DNA of 24,916 bases from NCBI GenBank assembly GCA_900768075.1, contig CAAGBN010000050.1, positions 1-24,916 of the forward strand, in the 5' to 3' direction. A model generated the notes under the pieces. It was not told where the DNA came from and did not search any database. It was given only the letters and a program-made list of their open reading frames with translations. Below, in pieces: positions 1-7,692 of this stretch. Both the position numbers and the translations under genes were made by a program. The DNA is from Clostridia bacterium. GTDB taxonomy: Bacteria > Bacillota > Clostridia > Oscillospirales > Acutalibacteraceae. How positions within the stretch are numbered: the first letter of the stretch is position 1; each line of letters opens with the position of its first letter.

Positions 1-57
1 AAAGAAATACTGCCTTATGGAGTGTCGGCGTTGCAGTCCCTTAAAGTTTTATTCAGA

Positions 58-711
58 TTATATCTTCTTAAGCTTGAACATAATGTGAGCACCGAGCATT
101 GAAAGTACAACACCGATGGGGATAAGTACACCGATACCGGGGTCAACAAAGAAGAGAAGTATAGTTACAGCGGCAATGGGGAATATTGAAATCTTCCAAT
201 GCTTAACAAAGTATGTTGCTGCAAGTGAACCGAAGATTGTATATGTTACCTGCTGGAATGCAGGAGCAAATGTATCGCTTGACATAATCTCTGAGAATTT
301 GGGGTTAAATGCAAAGATAAGCACAAATATAGCAATAATGATTGTTGTCATGATTGTTGAAGCAGCAATAGCGATAGTTGTAATTACTTCGCCCTCTTCA
401 CTGTTAGCTTTAACCTTAGCGTTTTCCATTGCGTTAAGAGCACAGGGCATCTTAAGATTCATAATATTACCTGATACGAATGAAAGGTAAGTACCGCCTG
501 CACCGAGCATAGGTGAGTAAGCAACAACCTCAACGATACCTGTAACAAAGAAGAATGCTATTGAAGCAACGCCCTTGCCGACAATAGCAGGATCGGGCCA
601 TACATTAAGATGAAGGCAGATAGCAACGGGAATGCCGATGAAGAATAAAAGTGATGCAATACACCAGATTCTGCCCCATGAATGAATTTTATCCATATAA
701 TTCTTATTCAT
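58..711 (-). CDS. multi-pass membrane protein, partner of DUF5058 protein
   Basis: A 217-residue, very hydrophobic protein of unknown function. About five to six membrane spans are visible (roughly residues 15-35, 45-68, 110-135, 150-168 and 172-212), with a charged cytoplasmic-type start and end (MNKNYMDK..., ...FKLKKI). The start at 711 is supported by an AAAGGAG ribosome binding site at 720-726 on the minus strand. It lies 18 bases downstream of the DUF5058 gene on the same strand, so the two are almost certainly one operon and may form one transport-like complex; that is inference from context. Glycine/alanine-rich motifs such as YSPMLGAGGTYLSF in the middle could be a re-entrant or substrate-path element. 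No terminator is visible between its stop and the window edge, so the operon may continue to the left. Confidence 0.85.
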   Translation of the reverse strand: MNKNYMDKIHSWGRIWCIASLLFFIGIPVAICLHLNVWPDPAIVGKGVASIAFFFVTGIVEVVAYSPMLGAGGTYLSFVSGNIMNLKMPCALNAMENAKVKANSEEGEVITTIAIAASTIMTTIIIAIFVLIFAFNPKFSEIMSSDTFAPAFQQVTYTIFGSLAATYFVKHWKISIFPIAAVTILLFFVDPGIGVLIPIGVVLSMLGAHIMFKLKKI

Positions 712-729
712 AATAGCAACTCCTTTCTA

Positions 730-1509
730 TTAATAACGCCATTCAATGGCTGCGAGTTCAGGTAAGAAGCTGTTGATAAGGACAACGACTACCATAGCAA
801 GAACCATACTTAAAGGCATTGCAAGAGCTTTAATCCAATTCTTATTGAGCTTCTTATTGATAAGTGTGAAGAAGAGCATAAAGCCGATTGATGAAACAAG
901 AGCTGCAAGTGAAAGTACACCTGCACCGTCGCCGATGATAGCTTCCTTTGAACTACCTGTACCTGCAAGGCCTCTGCCGATGAATGCAGAAATAAGACCG
1001 ATGAAAGCAGCTGCAACCATAGCATCCATCCAACTTGAATTCTTTGATGCTACGTCTGAAACACCCTTCTGAATTTTCTTGAGGATGATAGGGATGAGAA
1101 TAAGAGGAAGAATACTGCCGAGGGTCATAACCCATGAGATAGCGGCAAAAATTTCAGGGTCTGTAATTGCCTGAGAGATACCGCCTGTCATACCTGCAGC
1201 CTCGAGAGCTGCGATAGCAGCAGTGGTTTCATACTGAATAGCGCCGATAACAGTAAGTCTGATCCAGGGGAGAACATAACCGAGAGCGACTGAAAGAGTG
1301 ATTACAGTTATAGCGATACCGATTGCGGGAGCAAATGAGAAGATAGCACTTGAAGTAACTGCATTTTTGAGCTTGTCGGTTGTAATACCAAGTTCCTTAC
1401 CACGAACCCATGCTTTTCTCATAAAGAACAGTGACTGAGCACACACAAAGATGATAACAGCAAGAATGACAAGGTACATAAAACCGTCTGATTTGAAGTC
1501 TGTAAACAT
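730..1509 (-). CDS. DUF5058 family membrane protein
   Basis: A 259-residue polytopic membrane protein recognised as the DUF5058 family, which has no assigned biochemical function. About seven spans can be seen (roughly residues 10-30, 50-78, 82-92, 122-142, 165-182, 197-217 and 228-250). The start MFTDFKSDGF is set by a GGAGG site at 1516-1520 (minus strand), six bases from the ATG. The two-gene arrangement with the following membrane protein, and the many Gly/Ala-rich segments within spans, are what one would expect of a small-molecule transporter, but nothing in the sequence gives a substrate. The gene is first in its operon and divergent from the SpoIVFA-like gene. Confidence 0.85.
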   Translation of the reverse strand: MFTDFKSDGFMYLVILAVIIFVCAQSLFFMRKAWVRGKELGITTDKLKNAVTSSAIFSFAPAIGIAITVITLSVALGYVLPWIRLTVIGAIQYETTAAIAALEAAGMTGGISQAITDPEIFAAISWVMTLGSILPLILIPIILKKIQKGVSDVASKNSSWMDAMVAAAFIGLISAFIGRGLAGTGSSKEAIIGDGAGVLSLAALVSSIGFMLFFTLINKKLNKNWIKALAMPLSMVLAMVVVVLINSFLPELAAIEWRY

Positions 1510-1533
1510 ATTTAACCTCCACTTTCAATTTTC

Positions 1534-1565
1534 TTTATACTTTATAGTATAAATCTTCTTGTCAA
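1534..1565 (-). promoter_or_regulatory. putative promoter with inverted repeat upstream of the DUF5058 operon
   Basis: On the minus strand TTGACA (1565-1560) is a perfect -35 hexamer. The AT-rich block after it forms a perfect inverted repeat, TTTATAC-TTTATA-GTATAAA at 1534-1553, which overlaps where the -10 must lie. A clean -10 at 17-base spacing is not obvious, so the exact start of transcription is uncertain. The palindrome could be an operator for a repressor of the membrane-protein operon. Confidence 0.45.
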
Positions 1566-1612
1566 TCATATCATTTAAGTTTTCATTAGTCAACAAATAA
1601 CGGCAAAATTCT

Positions 1613-1640
1613 TTCACAAAACAGCTCTTTATGTTATAAT
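1613..1640 (+). promoter_or_regulatory. promoter upstream of the SpoIVFA-like gene
   Basis: TTCACA (1613-1618, five of six matches to the -35 consensus) and a perfect TATAAT (1635-1640) with a 16-base spacer lie 50 bases before the M23 gene. This is a vegetative sigma-A type signal; I could not identify a convincing mother-cell sigma-E promoter next to it. Confidence 0.55.
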
Positions 1641-1690
1641 AATCGGGGTATTAACAGGGCAGTATCGTCATAATATTTATTGGTGATATT

Positions 1691-2485
1691 ATGAATGAAA
1701 GAACACAGAAAAAATCAACTGAAAATTCTGCTAAAAAGGACAGATACAGTGCTGTGCTGATCTGTCAGATAATTGCGGTCTGTCTGATTGCGTTTTGCTT
1801 CTTTCTGACGGTAAAGGGTAACACTTCGGCTTATTCTCAGCTTAAAAACCTTTTATCTCAGGAGCTCTTTACAATCAGTGACATAGCTTCGGCTGCAAAA
1901 TCTTATTTCGAAGAGGGTAACTCCTGGGCTGTATCATCGGATAATGCTGTGTACCTTCCCAAAACTACAGCCTTAAATGAAGATATCGGTGAAGTATCAG
2001 AGAATAGCACACAGGAAAGCTTATCGGGTGTTGGCGGTGAAGATATAAAGCTTTATCAGGCTACCGATATATCAAGCTTTGCACCTATAAAATCAACCTC
2101 GCCCGCGATTGCACCTGTTGAAAATGGCAGATATACCTCATATTTCGGATACCGCATCAACCCCATAACCGAAGAGTTTTCTTTTCATACGGGCCTTGAT
2201 ATTGCCGCAAAACAAGGCAGTAAAATCAGAAGTGTTTACAACGGTGTTGTTACCCGTGTCGGTGAAGATGACAGAGCGGGTAAATACATTTTTGTCACTC
2301 ATGATGATGGATATGTAACATTTTATTGCCACTGCAGTGAGATATTAGCTCAGGTCGGTGCAGTTATACGTCAGGGAGAAACTATAGCTAAGGTTGGATC
2401 AACGGGTTGGTCAACGGGACCGCATCTTCATTTTGAAGTCAGAAAAGACAATATACGATATAACCCATTGTATATTCTTGAATAA
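1691..2485 (+). CDS. SpoIVFA-like membrane-anchored M23 (LytM) domain protein
   Basis: 264 residues: a lysine-rich N-terminus, one membrane span (about 22-41), a variable linker (about 45-140) and a LytM/M23 peptidase domain (about 147-255). The zinc-ligand set of active M23 enzymes is present: H166 and D170 in FHTGLDI and H245/H247 in GPHLHFE, with H214 in the intermediate position. Its stop overlaps the start of an M50 protease gene by one base. An M23 protein followed by an M50 protease is the spoIVFA-spoIVFB arrangement, in which SpoIVFA holds and regulates the pro-sigma-K protease in the forespore outer membrane. In Bacillus subtilis SpoIVFA the LytM domain is degenerate; here it looks catalytically complete. 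The ATG at 1691 has GGTGAT just upstream. An ordinary cell-wall hydrolase is the alternative reading. Confidence 0.8.
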   Translation: MNERTQKKSTENSAKKDRYSAVLICQIIAVCLIAFCFFLTVKGNTSAYSQLKNLLSQELFTISDIASAAKSYFEEGNSWAVSSDNAVYLPKTTALNEDIGEVSENSTQESLSGVGGEDIKLYQATDISSFAPIKSTSPAIAPVENGRYTSYFGYRINPITEEFSFHTGLDIAAKQGSKIRSVYNGVVTRVGEDDRAGKYIFVTHDDGYVTFYCHCSEILAQVGAVIRQGETIAKVGSTGWSTGPHLHFEVRKDNIRYNPLYILE

Positions 2486-3090
2486 TGACACTGATAATCG
2501 GTGATGCGACTTGCCGTATTGATCTGAGCTTTTCTCTTACGGTAACCCTGATGTTTTTATTCTGTCACAGTGATACTGTAATTCTAAGTCTCTTATCTTC
2601 GCTATTACACGAGGCTGGACATCTTATAATTATATATCTTACAGGTCAGAAAATACTGAAGGTAACATTCGGCGCTTTTGGTATAAGAATTGACAGATAC
2701 ATCACGTCTTCAGTTTCATATAAAAAAGAGGCTTTTATTGCTCTTGGCGGAGTGCTTGTCAATCTGATATTAGCTTTATCAGGATTTATACATTATTGCA
2801 TTACTGACAGTGATTTTTCTTTGAGGCTGACTGCTGTTAATGTAATTATTGCTATTTTTAATATGATACCTATTGATACTCTTGACATGGGCAGAGTTTT
2901 AAGATACACTTTATTATGCAGTATTGATGAAGATATATGTGACAGAATACTTAGCGTTATTTCTGCCGTATCTGTAAATCTTCTGGCAGTAATCTGCTTT
3001 GCCGTAAATATTTATATAGGCTTCAATCTGAGTCTTATAATTGTCACGGTTTATTTATATGCAATAACACTCTTTAAGAAATGGAGTTAG
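2485..3090 (+). CDS. SpoIVFB-like M50 site-2 intramembrane metalloprotease
   Basis: 201 residues, small and polytopic. The zinc-binding motif HEAGH (H42, E43, H46) lies inside a hydrophobic segment, and the second motif NMIPIDTLDMGRV (N126, D134) matches the NxxP...LDG(G) signature of the site-2 protease family, with Met replacing the usual first Gly after Asp. The gene starts on a TAATG overlap with the M23 gene and has no strong ribosome binding site of its own, so translation is probably coupled. By analogy with SpoIVFB, the likely substrate is pro-sigma-K, whose gene is also in this window at 11012-11698. A housekeeping M50 protease is possible, but the M23 partner and short length favour the sporulation role. 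Confidence 0.82.
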   Translation: MTLIIGDATCRIDLSFSLTVTLMFLFCHSDTVILSLLSSLLHEAGHLIIIYLTGQKILKVTFGAFGIRIDRYITSSVSYKKEAFIALGGVLVNLILALSGFIHYCITDSDFSLRLTAVNVIIAIFNMIPIDTLDMGRVLRYTLLCSIDEDICDRILSVISAVSVNLLAVICFAVNIYIGFNLSLIIVTVYLYAITLFKKWS

Positions 3091-3093
3091 AAT

Positions 3094-4950
3094 ATGATAA
3101 GTAAAGAAGTTCAAAAAATCTTACCGTTAGTGCAAAAACCGGGCAGATATACCGGCGGTGAGCTCAACAGCGTTGTTAAAGATAAAAGCAAGGTTGATCT
3201 GCGTTATGCCTTCTGCTTCCCCGACAGCTATGAAATTGGTATGTCTCACCTTGGCATAAAGATACTTTATTCTCTTTCGAATGCAAGAGACGATGTATGG
3301 TGCGAAAGAGTATTTGCTCCCTGGCACGATATGGAAGAGGAGATGAGAAAAAGAAACATCCCTCTTTTTGCTCTTGAAAGCGGTGACCCTTTGATAGAGT
3401 TTGATATGATTGGTTTTACTCTTCAGTATGAGCTTTCATATACCAATGTCCTGAATATGCTTGACCTTGCAGGCATACCTATAAAGAGTAAGGACAGAAC
3501 TGACCTCACTCCTATAGTAGTCGGCGGCGGCCCCTGTGCCTGCAACCCTGAGCCAATGGCAGATTTCTTCGACTTATTTATGTTAGGCGACGGTGAGGAT
3601 GTTACCAACGAGGTTCTCGATCTTCTTATTAAGTGTAAGAAAGAGGGCGCAACCAAGTCTGAATTCTTAAAGCAGGCAGCACTCATTGGCGGCGTATATG
3701 TACCCTCACTTTATGATATCGAATATAAAGAAGACGGTACAATCAAGGCAGTAACAGCAAAAGAGACTGCTCCCGAAAAGGTGACAAAAAGAGTTGTACC
3801 CGACCTTGATAAGGTGCATTATCCCGATAAGTTCATAGTACCCTTTGTTGAGGTTGTCCACGACAGAGTTGTCCACGAAATCCTCAGAGGCTGTATCAGA
3901 GGATGCCGTTTTTGTCAGGCAGGCTTTATCTACAGACCTATAAGAGAAAAAAGCGCCGACACTATCAATGAGCAGTGCAAACGCCTTTGCGAAACCACAG
4001 GCTATGACGAAATTTCACTTTCATCCTTAAGCACAAGTGACTACACTCACCTTGAGGAGCTTATGGGTAAGCTTCTTGAATGGACACAGGACTATAAGGT
4101 TAATATAGCGCTTCCGTCACTTCGAGTTGATAACTTCTCGCAGACACTTATGGAGCACCTTAAAAAGGTCAGAAGAAGCGGTCTTACCTTCGCCCCCGAA
4201 GCAGGTACACAGAGACTTCGTGATGCTATCAATAAAAATGTGACCGAAGAAGAAATGCTCCGTACTGCAAGAAATGCCTTTTCAGGCGGTTGGTCGGCAG
4301 TTAAGCTTTACTTTATGTTAGGTCTTCCCACAGAGACATATGACGATGTAGCAGGCATAGCAGAGCTTGCGCAGAAGGTAGTAGGAGAGTTTTACACCAA
4401 CCCCGACAGACCCAAGGGCAAGGGTTGTCAGGTAAGCATCAGTGTAGCTTCATTCGTACCCAAGCCCTTTACCCCATTCCAGTGGGAGCCTCAGGATACA
4501 ATCGACGAGCTTATCAGTAAGCAGAATCATCTTCTTTCATCTGTAAAGACCAAGAAGATATCCGTAAGCTATCACAAGGTTAATATCAGCTTTCTTGAGG
4601 GTGTATTCGCAAGAGGCGACAGAAGACTCTGTGATGTAGTTGAATATGCATGGAAGCACGGCTGTAAGTTTGACTCCTGGGACGACAGCTTCCTCTTTGA
4701 CGTTTGGATGGATGCTTTTGAAAAGCTTGGCATTGACCCCTTATTCTACACAAGCAGAAGAAGAGAATACACAGAAATTCTTCCTTGGGACCATCTCGAT
4801 TACGGTATCAGAAAGCAGTTCCTTATAGATGAAAACGAAAAATCCAAGCAGGCAGCAACAACACCTCACTGCAGAATTAAATGTTCAGCCTGCGGTAGTA
4901 ATAAACTTAACGGAGGTAAATGCGATGCGATGCGTCAGAATATGGTTTAA
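3094..4950 (+). CDS. TIGR03960-type B12-binding/radical SAM protein
   Basis: 618 residues, the usual length for this family. The N-terminal third resembles a B12-binding-like Rossmann region (SYEIGMSHLGIKILYSLSN, about 45-65; VVGGGPCACNPEP, about 142-154). The radical SAM core begins at LRGCIRGCRFCQAGF, whose C267, C271 and C274 form the CxxxCxxC site for the 4Fe-4S cluster that cleaves S-adenosylmethionine. The C-terminal tail carries an extra Cys cluster (CRIKCSACG...GGKC, about 590-611) that could hold another metal. The GGAG at 3083-3086 sets the start. The 3' end overlaps the DUF2344 gene by 26 bases; in Clostridia these two proteins are constant neighbours and are sometimes fused, implying joint action. 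The reaction is not established; RNA modification is a reasonable guess only. Confidence 0.92.
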   Translation: MISKEVQKILPLVQKPGRYTGGELNSVVKDKSKVDLRYAFCFPDSYEIGMSHLGIKILYSLSNARDDVWCERVFAPWHDMEEEMRKRNIPLFALESGDPLIEFDMIGFTLQYELSYTNVLNMLDLAGIPIKSKDRTDLTPIVVGGGPCACNPEPMADFFDLFMLGDGEDVTNEVLDLLIKCKKEGATKSEFLKQAALIGGVYVPSLYDIEYKEDGTIKAVTAKETAPEKVTKRVVPDLDKVHYPDKFIVPFVEVVHDRVVHEILRGCIRGCRFCQAGFIYRPIREKSADTINEQCKRLCETTGYDEISLSSLSTSDYTHLEELMGKLLEWTQDYKVNIALPSLRVDNFSQTLMEHLKKVRRSGLTFAPEAGTQRLRDAINKNVTEEEMLRTARNAFSGGWSAVKLYFMLGLPTETYDDVAGIAELAQKVVGEFYTNPDRPKGKGCQVSISVASFVPKPFTPFQWEPQDTIDELISKQNHLLSSVKTKKISVSYHKVNISFLEGVFARGDRRLCDVVEYAWKHGCKFDSWDDSFLFDVWMDAFEKLGIDPLFYTSRRREYTEILPWDHLDYGIRKQFLIDENEKSKQAATTPHCRIKCSACGSNKLNGGKCDAMRQNMV

Positions 4951-5584
4951 GAAAATGGGTATGAGCCGTTATGTCTCACACCTTGACCTTATGAGAGCTA
5001 TGACAAGAGCAATAAGACGTGCAAATTTACCTTTATGGTACACAGAGGGCTTTAACCCTCATCCTTATATGACCTTCGCTCTTCCGTTATCTTTAGGTAT
5101 GGAAAGCCTTTGCGAAAGCATGGATATAAGAATAGTTGGTGAGAGCACCAACGAAGAACTTTTTGATATGCTCAAGGGCTCAATGCCTCCTGGTATTGAT
5201 ATCATCAGCGTGGACGAGCCTCAGTACGACCCCAAGCACATTGCCTTTGGTGAGTTTGATATTCTCTTTGATACTGATAAAGCTGAAGAACTCAAGGCTG
5301 ATATCGAAGCTATGCTTTCAAAGGATGAGCTCATTGTTCAGAAGCTGGGCAAAAAGGGCAGACACAAGGTTCTCAAAGACATCAACCTCATGGAGTTTAT
5401 CAAAGACTGCAAGGTCTCATCAATGGGTAAGAGAGTGAAAATAACTCTTACTCTTCCTGCAGGCAGTGTAACCAATGTCAATCCCTCACTTTTAGCTGAC
5501 GAGATTCAGAAGGCACACGAAGATACAAGCTATACTATTATCAGAAAGAAGCTTATGGTTGAAGACGGTACAATTTTCAGATAA
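4925..5584 (+). CDS. TIGR03936/DUF2344 radical SAM-associated protein
   Basis: 219 residues beginning MRCVRIWFKKMGMSRYVSHLDLMRAMTRA, the typical family opening. An ATG 96 bases upstream in the same frame is unlikely to be the start because it has no Shine-Dalgarno sequence, lies inside the radical SAM gene and would add non-family residues; the ATG at 4925 has GGAGGT at 4912-4917, seven bases away. The motif WYTEGFNPHPYMTFALPLSLGMES (about 36-59) is characteristic. It lacks the cluster-binding cysteines of radical SAM enzymes and is thought to be a partner or substrate-binding subunit for the upstream enzyme. In many Clostridia the next genes are RNase G and rplU; here they are absent and a palindromic element follows. 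Confidence 0.9.
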   Translation: MRCVRIWFKKMGMSRYVSHLDLMRAMTRAIRRANLPLWYTEGFNPHPYMTFALPLSLGMESLCESMDIRIVGESTNEELFDMLKGSMPPGIDIISVDEPQYDPKHIAFGEFDILFDTDKAEELKADIEAMLSKDELIVQKLGKKGRHKVLKDINLMEFIKDCKVSSMGKRVKITLTLPAGSVTNVNPSLLADEIQKAHEDTSYTIIRKKLMVEDGTIFR

Positions 5585-5681
5585 AATCTCAATACAATAA
5601 ATGTCAGGCGAGCAGGGGAGTCTCTGCCCACCTTTTAAATTCAGCAGCGGCTTATTTTAAAGACACTGCAAGAGGTGGGAT

Positions 5682-5758
5682 GCGGCTCCATCAAATCGCC
5701 ATTGGCGATTTACGGCGACGTTGTCGCCAAGCCGAACGCAGTTCGGCTATGGAGCCGC
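5682..5758. repeat. cloverleaf palindromic element (four-way junction)
   Basis: A 10-bp perfect outer stem, GCGGCTCCAT (5682-5691) with ATGGAGCCGC (5749-5758), encloses three perfect hairpins in a row. They are AAATCGCC-ATT-GGCGATTT (5693-5711), GGCGAC-GTT-GTCGCC (5714-5728) and GCCGAAC-GCA-GTTCGGC (5731-5747). All three have three-base loops and are separated by only one or two bases. It is not a tRNA (no CCA or anticodon-arm layout) and has no T-run to act as a normal terminator. It is probably a dispersed intergenic palindromic repeat of REP or MITE type. It is the main content of the otherwise gene-free stretch 5585-5812. Confidence 0.8.
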
Positions 5759-5812
5759 TTACCGCTAACTGAAATACACAAAAAACCTGTAAAAAAAATC
5801 TCATAAAAACTC

Positions 5813-5841
5813 TTGACTTTTAGAATACCTTATGATAAAAT
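5813..5841 (+). promoter_or_regulatory. promoter of the rplS operon
   Basis: TTGACT (5813-5818) and TAAAAT (5836-5841) are separated by the optimal 17 bases. Transcription would begin near 5848, giving a leader of about 119 bases before rplS. Confidence 0.75.
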
Positions 5842-5847
5842 ACTTAG

Positions 5848-5966
5848 GCATTTGTATCACAGTTATGTGGTTGGTGCCGGCTGAATTCAGTCAGTATAAT
5901 AGCAAGCGGTCCTCTGGCGAATAGATTTCGGTATGAACGTGGCAGAATTTAGGAGGATAAAAACCA
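5848..5966 (+). promoter_or_regulatory. probable ribosomal protein L19 autoregulatory leader
   Basis: The long leader of rplS contains several small self-complementary parts: CACA-GTTA-TGTG (5858-5869) and CTGAATTCAG (5881-5890). In addition TCCTC (5910-5914) can pair with GAGGA (5953-5957) inside the ribosome binding site. Firmicutes are known to have an L19 leader RNA that binds L19 and shuts off its own translation; the position and anti-Shine-Dalgarno pairing fit that model. I cannot confirm the covariance model without a search. Confidence 0.55.
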
Positions 5967-6311
5967 ATGGACAAACTCAGACTCATCTCAGACGCAAGCC
6001 TTAAGGCTGAAGTACCTGCTCTCGAAATCGGTAGCACTGTTCGCGTACACGTTAAAATCCGTGAAGGCGAAAGAGAAAGAATCCAGGTATTCGAAGGTAC
6101 TATCATCGCTATGAAGGGTAGCGGTATCTCATCAACATTCACAGTTCGTCGTGTATCATACGGCGTAGGTGTTGAAAGAGTATTCCCCGTTCACTCACCT
6201 AACGTAGCTAAGGTTGAACTTGTCAGAAGTGGTAAGGTTCGCAGAAGCAAGCTCTATTACCTTCGTGACAGAGTTGGTAAGTCAGCTAAAGTTAAGGAAA
6301 AGATTGGCTGA
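5967..6311 (+). CDS. rplS: 50S ribosomal protein L19
   Basis: 114 residues, full length for L19. The recognisable core is ALEIGSTVRVHVKIREGERERIQVFEGTIIAMKGSGISSTFTVRRVSYGVGVERVFP, followed by the basic C-terminal part SGKVRRSKLYYLRDRVGKSAKVKEK. L19 lies at the interface of the two ribosomal subunits. AGGAGG (5951-5956) sets the start. It is followed by a terminator that probably allows partial read-through into the signal peptidase genes and rbgA; rplS beside rbgA/ylqF is conserved in Firmicutes, here with two signal peptidase genes in between. Confidence 0.98.
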   Translation: MDKLRLISDASLKAEVPALEIGSTVRVHVKIREGERERIQVFEGTIIAMKGSGISSTFTVRRVSYGVGVERVFPVHSPNVAKVELVRSGKVRRSKLYYLRDRVGKSAKVKEKIG

Positions 6312-6326
6312 TAACATCGCAAATGG

Positions 6327-6356
6327 AAGGAAGGTTTTATACCTTCCTTTTGTTTT
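6327..6356 (+). terminator. Rho-independent terminator after rplS
   Basis: Nine-base-pair stem AAGGAAGGT-TTTAT-ACCTTCCTT (6327-6349) followed by the T-rich tail TTGTTTTT. Confidence 0.8.
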
Positions 6357-6404
6357 TAAGTCAGTTTTAATTTGACTTACTATTATATTTCCGAGGTGAC
6401 TCAA

Positions 6405-7007
6405 ATGGAAGATATTACACTCAAAGATAAATCACAGCTTACATTCAAAGATAAGCTTCATATAAATTTTTATGACCTTGTGTCGGTGCTTGCTACAGCT
6501 TTGGTAACGATTATGATAATTTTCACTTTCGTTTTCAGAGTGGTAGGTGTTGTTGGCTCTTCTATGGTACCGACCCTCTATGACGGTGATTGGCTGATTG
6601 TTTCCGCTTATGACAGCAATCCTCGATACGGTCAGGTTGTTATTGTGACTCAGCCTAACTATTTCAATGAGCCTATTGTTAAGCGCATTATAGCTACGGA
6701 AAATCAGACAGTTGATATCGACTTCTCAACAGGTGATGTCTTTGTTGACGGCGTAAAACTCAACGAGCCTTATATCAACAATCTCACAATCAACAATGAG
6801 GGTGTTCAGTTCCCTGTAACCGTGCCTGAAAACCACGTCTTTGTTATGGGTGACAACCGTCAGGGTTCAACTGACAGCCGCAGTGATAAGATCGGTTTTA
6901 TTCAGGAAGAGTATATTCTCGGTGTTGTTAAGCTTAAGGTGTTTTCTGTTGATCAGTTCTCAGGTGCTATGAAGTTTAACAGCCCGTCAGAGTGGATAGT
7001 TAAATAA
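6405..7007 (+). CDS. lepB: type I signal peptidase, first tandem copy
   Basis: 200 residues from the ATG at 6405, chosen because GAGGTGA (6393-6399) lies five bases upstream; an in-frame start 33 bases earlier has no ribosome binding site. One membrane anchor (about 24-46) is followed by the catalytic domain outside the cell. The catalytic Ser is S53 in GSSMVPT, the general-base Lys is K93 in IVKRIIA, and box E GDNRQGSTDSR begins at G149. The enzyme removes signal peptides from secreted proteins. It is immediately followed by a closely related copy (7028-7633) and belongs to the rplS-rbgA neighbourhood. Confidence 0.95.
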   Translation: MEDITLKDKSQLTFKDKLHINFYDLVSVLATALVTIMIIFTFVFRVVGVVGSSMVPTLYDGDWLIVSAYDSNPRYGQVVIVTQPNYFNEPIVKRIIATENQTVDIDFSTGDVFVDGVKLNEPYINNLTINNEGVQFPVTVPENHVFVMGDNRQGSTDSRSDKIGFIQEEYILGVVKLKVFSVDQFSGAMKFNSPSEWIVK

Positions 7008-7027
7008 CAGTTTTAGGTGGTTAGATT

Positions 7028-7633
7028 ATGATCGTTGATATTACCGATAAAAAAGCTGACGAGCTTACATTTAAAGAAAAAGTCATAATTAATGTTTATG
7101 AAGCTTTAATGAGTCTTGTTGGTGCAGCTATTGTAATTCTTTTGATGTATACCTTTTGTGTTAAAAGTGTTGCGGTTGACGGTACATCAATGGTGCCAAC
7201 GCTTAATCACGGAGACAGACTGGTTATAACTGCTTTTTGCATTGAGCCTGAGAGGGGAGACATAATAGTGTCTACTCAGCCCAATGCTTTCGGCAACGCT
7301 GTTATTAAAAGAGTTATTGCAACTGAAAATCAGACGGTTGATATCGACTTCTCTACAGGCGATGTTTTTGTTGACGGTGTGCTTCTTAATGAGCCTTACA
7401 TCAATAATCCGACCATTAACAGTGAAGGCGTTCAGTTTCCGCTTACGGTACCGCCAAACCATGTCTTTGTTATGGGTGATAATCGCCAAGGATCGACTGA
7501 CAGCCGAAGCGAGATGATTGGCTTTATTCAGGAAGAATATATTTACGGTGTTGCGAAACTCAAACTTTATAACTACGATAAAGAAAATAAAGAATATAAA
7601 TTTTATAAACCATCCGAATGGATACTTGAATAA
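7028..7633 (+). CDS. lepB: type I signal peptidase, second tandem copy
   Basis: 201 residues, 20 bases after the first copy, with AGGTGG (7015-7020) as ribosome binding site. The anchor is about residues 25-47; catalytic S54 lies in GTSMVPT, K94 in VIKRVIA, and box E is GDNRQGSTDSR. Residues from IATENQTVDIDFSTGDVFVDGV through box E to GFIQEEY are nearly identical to the first copy, while the N-terminal anchor and the segment around residues 60-90 have diverged. This shows tandem duplication, with either strong constraint or gene conversion of the catalytic half. Both copies keep the catalytic residues, so both are probably active, perhaps with different preferences. Confidence 0.95.
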   Translation: MIVDITDKKADELTFKEKVIINVYEALMSLVGAAIVILLMYTFCVKSVAVDGTSMVPTLNHGDRLVITAFCIEPERGDIIVSTQPNAFGNAVIKRVIATENQTVDIDFSTGDVFVDGVLLNEPYINNPTINSEGVQFPLTVPPNHVFVMGDNRQGSTDSRSEMIGFIQEEYIYGVAKLKLYNYDKENKEYKFYKPSEWILE

Positions 7634-7645
7634 TACAAACACATC

Positions 7646-7680
7646 AGACCGATTACGCTAAGCGATCGGTCTTGATTTTC
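7646..7680 (+). terminator. possible weak terminator or hairpin between signal peptidase and rbgA
   Basis: Perfect stem AGACCGAT/ATCGGTCT (7646-7653 with 7665-7672), whose loop can form an inner CGC-TAA-GCG stem. The tail TGATTTTC is a poor T-run, so it may attenuate rather than stop transcription before rbgA. Confidence 0.45.
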
Positions 7681-7692
7681 AGGAGGGATAAT

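Noticed and set aside
5682..5758. tRNA gene
   Set aside because: The cloverleaf shape is superficially tRNA-like, but the loops are three bases, there is no anticodon loop, T-loop consensus or acceptor tail.
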